DNA from: Anaerolineae bacterium
GTDB taxonomy: Bacteria; Chloroflexota; Anaerolineae; 4572-78; J111
Assembly: GCA_023151115.1 (NCBI GenBank)
Contig: JAKLJP010000035.1
Location: 1 to 64,000, forward strand
Direction: 5' to 3'
Length of the DNA stretch: 64,000 nt
The notes beneath the pieces were generated by a model. It was not told the origin of the DNA and did no database searches. It saw only the letters and a list, made by a program, of their open reading frames with translations. Positions 58,906-64,000 of this stretch are shown one piece after another. The position numbers were made by a program, and so were the translations under genes. Every line of letters starts with the position of its first letter. The stretch's first letter is position 1.

Positions 58906-59766
58906 ATGCAAGCATCAGGCCGGCAAAGCAAAGGCATATTACCCATCCTGTTAACCCCAGGTGTTTTTTGGCTGACTGTTTTTTTTGTGATCCCCCTGTT
59001 GATCGTGTTGGTGGTCAGCTTTAGCAAGCGCTCGCTGCTGGGGGTGGTTGAACTGGAGTTCAATCTCAATAATTATGCCCGCCTCTTCAACCCCGACTCG
59101 CCCTATCTTTTTATTTTTCTGCGCTCGCTGGGATTGGCGGCGGTCAATACCGTGCTGTGTCTTCTGCTGGCCTATCCGTTTGCTTTTTATATCGCCCGTC
59201 AAACGCCCCAGCGCCAAAAAATGCTCATTTTTCTGGTAATGGTGCCGTTTTGGACCAATTTTCTGATCCGAACCTATGCCCTGATGTTTATCATCCGCGA
59301 TACGGGGCTGATTAATACCTGGCTGGTTAACCTGGGCATTATCAGTGAGCCAATTCAAATTCTCTTTACGCCCACGGCCATCAGGCTGGGTATGCTCTAC
59401 GGCTACCTGCCTTTTGCGGTTTTGCCGCTGTACGCCTCGATTGAGCAGTTGGATTTTAATTATGTGCAGGCGGCCCAGGATTTAGGCGCTGACGGTCTGC
59501 GGGTATTTTTGCGGGTTATCTTGCCGCTGACCATGCCAGGGGTGGTGGCTGCTTCGATTATCACCTTCATTCCCGCCCTGGGCGATTTTATCACGCCCGA
59601 TTTGATGGGCGGCGGCAATACTTTTTTGATTGGCAATGTGCTGCAACAACAATTTTTAACCGTGCGGGATTGGCCTTTTGGTTCAGCCATGGGGATTGGC
59701 CTGATGACCTTGGTGTTGGGTGCAACCATGATTTATTTCCGTTCTGGGGCCAGCCGATCAGCATGA
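58906..59766 (+). CDS. potB: Polyamine ABC transporter permease
   Basis: A 286-residue inner-membrane permease with six predicted helices, beginning ILPILLTPGVFWLTVFFVIPLL. The ATPase-coupling EAA-like loop is YVQAAQDLGADGLRVFLRVILPLTMPG near residue 185. It pairs with PotC to form the channel. ATG 58906 is chosen because AAGGAG lies about 8 bases upstream; an in-frame ATG at 58855 is inside the hairpin. Confidence 0.94.
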   Translation: MQASGRQSKGILPILLTPGVFWLTVFFVIPLLIVLVVSFSKRSLLGVVELEFNLNNYARLFNPDSPYLFIFLRSLGLAAVNTVLCLLLAYPFAFYIARQTPQRQKMLIFLVMVPFWTNFLIRTYALMFIIRDTGLINTWLVNLGIISEPIQILFTPTAIRLGMLYGYLPFAVLPLYASIEQLDFNYVQAAQDLGADGLRVFLRVILPLTMPGVVAASIITFIPALGDFITPDLMGGGNTFLIGNVLQQQFLTVRDWPFGSAMGIGLMTLVLGATMIYFRSGASRSA

Positions 59767-59825
59767 GAAGGCAGAAGGATGAAGGATGAAGGCGGAAAAT
59801 TTTCATCCTTCATCCTTCTGCCTTC
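59767..59825. repeat. Word-hairpin between potB and potC (GAAGGAT word)
   Basis: The 24-base left arm (59767-59790), built from GAAGGCAGAAGGATGAAGG words, is the exact inverse of 59802-59825. The loop is 11 bases with GGAAAATTT. It starts right after the potB stop codon. Confidence 0.8.
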
Positions 59826-59856
59826 ATCCTTTAATTGGGGAGGTGGTTAAAGAAAA

Positions 59857-60714
59857 ATGAGTACATCATCCGTAGCCGTACCCGCACCAACACGCAGCCG
59901 GACGACCTCGCGCCTGGCCTTGGGGCAAAAACTGCTAACGGCCAATGCGCTGCTGGTTTTTGCTTTTTTCTATACGCCTATCCTTGTCCTCATCATTTTC
60001 TCCTTTAATGCCGGCCGGAGCGGCACCATTTGGGAAGGCTTTAGCCTGCGCTGGTATGCCGAATTAGCCAACGACCCGGCCATTCTTTCGGCGTTTACCA
60101 ATACCATCATCGTTGCTTTTGTGACAACCCTGCTGTCTACCGCTATCGGCACGATGATTTCGCTGGCTATGGAGCGCCATCAGTTTCCGTTCAAGCTGCC
60201 GCTCGACGCCGTGCTGTACATGCCCATCATCATCCCAGAAATTGTCATCGCCCTGGCCACGCTGCTTTTCTTTATCATCGTTTTTAATATGGTCAAAAAT
60301 CTGTTTGGGATTACCTGGGGGCTGGGTTTGCCGACAATTATCATTGCCCACGTCGCCTTTACCATCTCTTTTGTGGCGACCATTGTCCGCGCCCGCCTGG
60401 TGGATATGGACCCCAATATGGAACAGGCCGCCCGCGACCTGTACGCCGACGAGTGGCAAACCTTTCGCCGCGTGACTTTTCCTTTGCTCATGCCGGCCAT
60501 TATCAGCGGCGCGCTGATGGGCTTTACGCTCTCCCTGGATGACTTTTTGATTACCTTTTTTGTCTCCGGCCCCGGCTCAACCACCCTGCCGGTCCTGGTT
60601 TACTCAAAGGTGAAATTTGGCGTCACCCCCGATCTAAACGCCTTGGCGACGTTGTTGCTGGTTTTCTCGATTGGGCTGGTGCTGCTGGCCCAGTTCTTGC
60701 AGCGGCGAGATTGA
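59857..60714 (+). CDS. potC: Polyamine ABC transporter permease
   Basis: A 285-residue permease with six helices starting at NALLVFAFFYTPILVLIIFSF. The EAA-like loop reads MEQAARDLYADEWQTFRRVTFPLLMPA near residue 190, and LDDFLITFFVSGPGSTTLPV is a hallmark of PotC. The 25-residue N-terminus is Ser/Thr/Arg-rich. ATG 59857 follows GGGGAGG at some distance. It completes the transporter membrane core. Confidence 0.94.
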   Translation: MSTSSVAVPAPTRSRTTSRLALGQKLLTANALLVFAFFYTPILVLIIFSFNAGRSGTIWEGFSLRWYAELANDPAILSAFTNTIIVAFVTTLLSTAIGTMISLAMERHQFPFKLPLDAVLYMPIIIPEIVIALATLLFFIIVFNMVKNLFGITWGLGLPTIIIAHVAFTISFVATIVRARLVDMDPNMEQAARDLYADEWQTFRRVTFPLLMPAIISGALMGFTLSLDDFLITFFVSGPGSTTLPVLVYSKVKFGVTPDLNALATLLLVFSIGLVLLAQFLQRRD

Positions 60715-60740
60715 TTTAAAATTCATAACCACTCCGTTAT

Positions 60741-60835
60741 GTCATTTCGAGCGACGTTAGGAGCGAGAAATCTCCAAAATTCGGGTTTGCAAACAACGAT
60801 TTTGGAGAATTCTCGGCTTTCAGCCTCGAAATGAC
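60741..60835. repeat. REP-like GTCATTTCGAG hairpin
   Basis: GTCATTTCGAG (60741-60751) and CTCGAAATGAC (60825-60835) are exact inverses, and an inner pair around GCGAGAAATCTCCAAAAT and ATTTTGGAGAATTCTCGGC continues the stem. It resembles the widespread GTCATTTCGAGCGA element and lies between potC and the first potD. Confidence 0.65.
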
Positions 60836-60950
60836 ATGGGGGTGGGCAGTTACCTATATTCTACTACAAATTGCGCCATTTTTAATTATCAAGGAGTCGG
60901 ACAGTCCCTATGGGACGACGACAATGAAAATCACTTTCTGATTACTGTCT

Positions 60951-60967
60951 ACTATTTTCAGAGGAGT
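60951..60967 (+). repeat. Recurrent AGGAGT leader motif, copy 3
   Basis: CTATTTTCAGAGGAGT here resembles 27482-27497 and 28611-28626, and the preceding 25 bases (TCACTTTCTGATTACTGT) also resemble those before the first copy. The first potD start is 55 bases downstream behind its own GGAGG. Confidence 0.5.
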
Positions 60968-61021
60968 GAGGGGACAAACTGTAGCCACAGTTGGTTGGTT
61001 TTTAACAGAAGGAGGAGATGC

Positions 61022-62263
61022 ATGAAAAGCTATCAATGGATGCTGCTGGCTCTCTTGTTGGCATTGGTTGTGCTACCCGCGTGTGGGGCAGCTACAACGA
61101 CAGGCGGTGGGGGGCAGCCTGCTACCGAGCCGGAAGAAGCGGCTGCACCCACCGAAGCACCGGCTGAATCCATCCCTCCCACCGAAGCCGCCGTTCCCGC
61201 CGAGCCCGCAGAAGAAGCCGCCGCTCCCAGCGCAGAAGGGGCTGCTGCCGGCCTGGACAAAGAGTTGAGCGTTTTCAACTGGGCTGACTACATTGACGAA
61301 CAGGTGATCAAAGATTATGAAGAAACCTATGGCGTCAAAATTATTTATGATACCTTTGCCAGCAACGAAGACCTGATCGCCAAACTTCAGGCGGGCGCTA
61401 CCGGCTACGATGTCATCTTTCCCTCCGGTCAGGGCGTAGCCCAGGTGATTGAATTGGGCCTGGTGGCCAAGCTTGACCACAATAACATCCCCAACCTCAA
61501 AAATATTGACCCGAAATTTTTAGACTCGCCCGACGATCCGGGCAGCCAATATTGCGCGCCTTACCAGTGGGGCAGCACCGGCATTGCCTATCGCAAGGAT
61601 GTTTTTGGGGACACGCCACCCGATAGCTGGGCTTACATCTTTGACCCAGAGCAGGCCAAAAAATGGCAGGAAGCTGGGGGGATCAATGTGCTCAACGATC
61701 AGCGTGAACTGATTGGCGCGGCCCTGAAATATCTGGGATATTCGGTTAACGATATGGATGAGGCGCATCTGCAAGAAGCCAAAGAAGTCATTTTGAAGGC
61801 AAAACCTTTCTTTAAATCGTTCAACAGTGAAGATTACGACGAAAGTTTGCTGGTTCCCGGCGAGGTGGTTATCTCGCATGCCTGGAATGGTGACGCGGCC
61901 CAGGCAGCTTCCAAAACAATAGACGAGGCCAGTGGCGAAAGTCCCTGGGCTTATATTATTCCCAAAGAAGGCAGCGTGATCTACCAGGATGGCATCTGCG
62001 TTACCGCCAGCAGTCCGCGCAAGGCTACCGCCGAGCACTTTATCAATCATCTGCTGGATGCAAAAAATGGGGCGGCGATTACCAATTATACCTACTACGC
62101 CAGCCCTAATGCTGCGGCCCGCGAGTTTATCTTGCCGGAAATCCTCAACGATCCCGGCATCTACCCGTCTCAAGAGGTGATAGATAAATTGGAATACTTT
62201 AAGCCTCTGGGTGAAGCCATCTTCCTATATGATCAAATTTGGACGGAAATTAAGAGTCAATAG
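61022..62263 (+). CDS. potD: Polyamine-binding lipoprotein, copy 1
   Basis: A 413-residue extracytoplasmic solute-binding lipoprotein. The signal peptide ends in LVVLPAC (lipobox), followed by a Pro/Ala/Glu linker to about residue 75. The mature part begins LSVFNWADYIDEQVIKDYEE and contains YDTFASNEDLIAKLQAG, AYRKDVFGDTPPDSWAYIFDP and a C-terminal FLYDQIWTEIKSQ. The spermidine/putrescine-binding family uses Trp, Tyr and Asp residues in such positions. ATG 61022 follows AGGAGGAG. It is about 70 percent alike by eye to the next gene. Confidence 0.92.
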   Translation: MKSYQWMLLALLLALVVLPACGAATTTGGGGQPATEPEEAAAPTEAPAESIPPTEAAVPAEPAEEAAAPSAEGAAAGLDKELSVFNWADYIDEQVIKDYEETYGVKIIYDTFASNEDLIAKLQAGATGYDVIFPSGQGVAQVIELGLVAKLDHNNIPNLKNIDPKFLDSPDDPGSQYCAPYQWGSTGIAYRKDVFGDTPPDSWAYIFDPEQAKKWQEAGGINVLNDQRELIGAALKYLGYSVNDMDEAHLQEAKEVILKAKPFFKSFNSEDYDESLLVPGEVVISHAWNGDAAQAASKTIDEASGESPWAYIIPKEGSVIYQDGICVTASSPRKATAEHFINHLLDAKNGAAITNYTYYASPNAAAREFILPEILNDPGIYPSQEVIDKLEYFKPLGEAIFLYDQIWTEIKSQ

Positions 62264-62321
62264 GCATGGATGGAGGCCAACTTAGAGTTTGGCCTCTCAA
62301 CATTAACAACCCTAAATTTGG

Positions 62322-62349
62322 TTGCCAACACCGTTGTGGCGGTTATAAT
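62322..62349 (+). promoter_or_regulatory. Promoter of the second potD gene
   Basis: TTGCCA at 62322-62327 and a perfect TATAAT at 62344-62349 have a 16-base spacer. This would let the second binding protein be made independently of the operon, which fits the excess of binding protein over membrane complex that these transporters need. Confidence 0.6.
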
Positions 62350-62385
62350 ATACCCATTCAAATTAAATTCTGTGGAGGAGAAAAC

Positions 62386-63573
62386 ATGAAAAAGTATCTA
62401 TGGGTAGTGAGTTTAGTTCTTGTATTAGGGTTGCTTTTAAGCGCCTGCGGGGGGGCAGCCGCCCCGGAACAGCAGGCCCCGGCGCCGGCTCAGGAAGAGG
62501 AAGCCGCTGCTTCGTCCGAAGGCGGTGATGAAGCGGCCACGGTGGCTGAGAGTGGTGGCACCGCCGCTCCCAAAGACGGCCTGGCCCCGGAGTTGAGTGT
62601 TTACAACTGGGCCGATTACATTGACGAGGCAATCCTGACCAATTACGAAAAAGAATACGGAGTTAAAATTGTTTATGATACCTTTGCCAGCAATGAAGAT
62701 TTGCTGGCAAAGCTGCAAGCTGGCGCTACCGGCTACGATATAATCGTGCCTTCGGATTATATGGTAGCCCAGATGATTGAGTTGGGCCTGCTTGCCGAAA
62801 TTGATTTGAATAATATCCCCAACATCAAAAATGTTGACCCGCGCAACCTCGATGCTCCTTATGATCCGGGTAATAAGCACTGCGTGCCTTATCAATGGGG
62901 CACCACCGGCATAGCCTATAGTACCGAAGTTTATAAGGACACCCCGCCCGATAGCTGGGCCTATCTTTTTGACCCCGAGAAAGCAAAAATGGGTGCTGAG
63001 GCCGGCGGGATTAACGTGCTCAACGATCAGCGCGAATTGTTGGGGGCCGTTTTAAAATATCTGGGTTACTCGCTTAACAGCAAGGATGAGGCCCAACTTC
63101 AGGAAGCGAAAGAAGTTTTGATGGCGGTCAAACCGTACATCAAAACATTTAACAGCGAGGATTATGAGCAAAGTTTACTGATTCCCGGTGAGGTGGTTAT
63201 TTCTCAATCCTGGAGTGGCAACGCCGCCAATGCCGCCGCTGAAACAGATGGTAAGTGGGCCTATGCCATCCCCAAAGAGGGTGGTATGAAGTGGCAAGAC
63301 AATATGTGCGTTACCGCCACCAGCCAGAAAAAAGCTACGGCGGAACACTTTATGAATTACATTCTGGAAGCCGAAAATGGAGCCGCTTTAACCAACGTAA
63401 CCTACTACTCCAGCCCCAACGCTGCCGCCAAAGAGTTTATCAAGCCGGAAATCCTGAACGACCCGACCATCTTCCCATCCGACGAAGTGCTCAACAAGCT
63501 GGAATGGGCTGAGCCGCTTGGCGAAACCGTTTTTCTGTACGACCAGATTTGGACGGAGATCAAGAGCCAGTAG
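62386..63573 (+). CDS. potD: Polyamine-binding lipoprotein, copy 2
   Basis: A 395-residue paralogue of the preceding gene. The signal peptide ends LGLLLSAC, the linker is shorter, and the mature region keeps ELSVYNWADYIDEAILTNYEK, YGVKIVYDTFASNEDLLAKLQ and FLYDQIWTEIKSQ. Differences cluster around VPSDYMVAQM (versus FPSGQGVAQV in copy 1) and in the middle helices, so the two may prefer different polyamines. ATG 62386 follows GGAGGAG, and a promoter lies in the 120-base gap. It closes the transporter cluster. Confidence 0.93.
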   Translation: MKKYLWVVSLVLVLGLLLSACGGAAAPEQQAPAPAQEEEAAASSEGGDEAATVAESGGTAAPKDGLAPELSVYNWADYIDEAILTNYEKEYGVKIVYDTFASNEDLLAKLQAGATGYDIIVPSDYMVAQMIELGLLAEIDLNNIPNIKNVDPRNLDAPYDPGNKHCVPYQWGTTGIAYSTEVYKDTPPDSWAYLFDPEKAKMGAEAGGINVLNDQRELLGAVLKYLGYSLNSKDEAQLQEAKEVLMAVKPYIKTFNSEDYEQSLLIPGEVVISQSWSGNAANAAAETDGKWAYAIPKEGGMKWQDNMCVTATSQKKATAEHFMNYILEAENGAALTNVTYYSSPNAAAKEFIKPEILNDPTIFPSDEVLNKLEWAEPLGETVFLYDQIWTEIKSQ

Positions 63574-63585
63574 CAGGGAGTAGGG

Positions 63586-63675
63586 GTAGAGGATTGTAGA
63601 TAGTGGATAGTAGATGGAAGATAGTTATTCTATCTTCCATCTACTATCTTCTATCCTCTATCTTCCATCCTCTAC
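63586..63675. repeat. Word-hairpin at the cluster end (TAGATGGAAGATAG word)
   Basis: TAGTAGATGGAAGATAG (63608-63624) is the exact inverse of 63630-63646, and outer GTAGAGGAT (63586-63594) matches ATCCTCTAC (63667-63675). It overlaps the last codons of the minus-strand gene at the right edge. Confidence 0.7.
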
Positions 63676-64000
63676 TCTTCATCCACGGGTTTGCCCAAAA
63701 CTGTCCGCTCGAACCAGGCCCAGGTGCGCCGGAAAGGGTTGGAGCGGGTGCGCTCGGCAAAATCTTCTACCGCTTCGCCGGCCTGCACTTCTTCACCCCC
63801 ATAATCACGTTCCAGTTTTGTCCAATGCCGCAGTACCCAGACCACCAGATCGGCTTCGGTGCGGCCCGGAAATAAAGAGAGAATCTCTTCCTCGCGGATT
63901 TTGGTAGCCAGCGGCAGATAAATATTATCGTACCAGTCGGCTACGGCCTCAAGCCAGGGGATGTCGCTGTCCATATCCCAGCTTTTCCAGTGGCGGTGGA
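63672..64000 (-). CDS. Partial hypothetical protein cut by the right edge
   Basis: At least 109 codons of a minus-strand gene whose start lies beyond the window; the frame is open to the edge and reads HRHWKSWDMDSDIPWLEAVADWYDN... in pieces, with an acidic helical C-terminus ending TVLGKPVDEE. An internal Met at 63974 is probably not the start because the upstream residues look equally coding. Trp- and Asp-rich helices suggest a soluble protein. I do not recognise the family with confidence. Confidence 0.55.
   Translation of the reverse strand, partial: HRHWKSWDMDSDIPWLEAVADWYDNIYLPLATKIREEEILSLFPGRTEADLVVWVLRHWTKLERDYGGEEVQAGEAVEDFAERTRSNPFRRTWAWFERTVLGKPVDEE

Noticed and set aside
1..64000. 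tRNA or rRNA genes
   Set aside because: No cloverleaf with GGTTCGAATCC-type T-arm or rRNA-like stretch was seen on either strand by eye; a tRNA scan would settle this.

Overview
The window looks like chromosome of a free-living Chloroflexota bacterium, probably Anaerolineae-like. The evidence is indirect: moderately GC-rich DNA, lipoproteins with long Pro/Thr-rich linkers, many PAS/HisKA kinases, a very large secreted protein with LREA-type repeats, and adenylate cyclase-ATPase-TPR proteins. There is no rRNA or tRNA to confirm it. About 45 protein genes are visible. No CRISPR array, insertion sequence, integrase or prophage gene was seen.

Layout. 0.3-3.1 kb: glycosyltransferase, O-methyltransferase and an alkaline-phosphatase-superfamily enzyme. 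3.3-8.2 kb (minus strand): DNA polymerase III alpha followed 20 bases later by a phosphofructokinase with PPi-type residues. 8.5-8.9 kb: an antitoxin with a shortened RelE/YafQ-like toxin. 9.0-13.6 kb: two membrane histidine kinases, a receiver protein and a small zinc-ribbon protein. 13.6-16.4 kb (minus): M50 peptidase, metallophosphoesterase, zinc alcohol dehydrogenase. 16.8-27.1 kb: a double-cyclase/ATPase/TPR regulator converging on a 2172-residue secreted protein with a C25-like peptidase domain. 27.5-33.0 kb: methyltransferase, a lipoprotein joining a streptogramin-lyase-type propeller to an M1 peptidase, and a LysM lipoprotein with 126-base tandem repeats. 33.1-34.4 kb: a DsbA-like lipoprotein whose first active-site Cys is replaced by in-frame TGA followed by a SECIS-like hairpin, overlapping a Nudix gene. 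34.5-37.2 kb: a restriction-modification locus of methyltransferase, C-type regulator and frameshifted nuclease. 37.3-46.0 kb: PhzF, hybrid kinase, GH99-like lipoprotein/membrane protein, DUF3307, Crp/Fnr regulator, Uma2 protein and aldehyde dehydrogenase. 46.2-49.2 kb (minus): a three-gene system of half-specificity subunit, PD-(D/E)XK nuclease and HsdM-type methyltransferase, with no HsdR motor. 49.3-51.6 kb (minus): MoaD-like protein and tungsten/molybdenum aldehyde ferredoxin oxidoreductase. 51.7-57.4 kb: kinase, receiver, hybrid kinase. 57.7-63.6 kb: polyamine ABC transporter with two tandem binding proteins. The right edge cuts a minus-strand gene.

The strongest unusual signals are the likely selenocysteine DsbA-like protein (TGA at 33425), the split S-nuclease-M restriction system, the M-C-R locus with a broken nuclease, and the intergenic sequence itself. 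Nearly every gap over about 60 bases holds a hairpin whose arms are made of short repeated words. The word differs from gap to gap while the arms within a gap match almost perfectly.

All functional statements come from reading motifs and translations by eye; no database search was possible.
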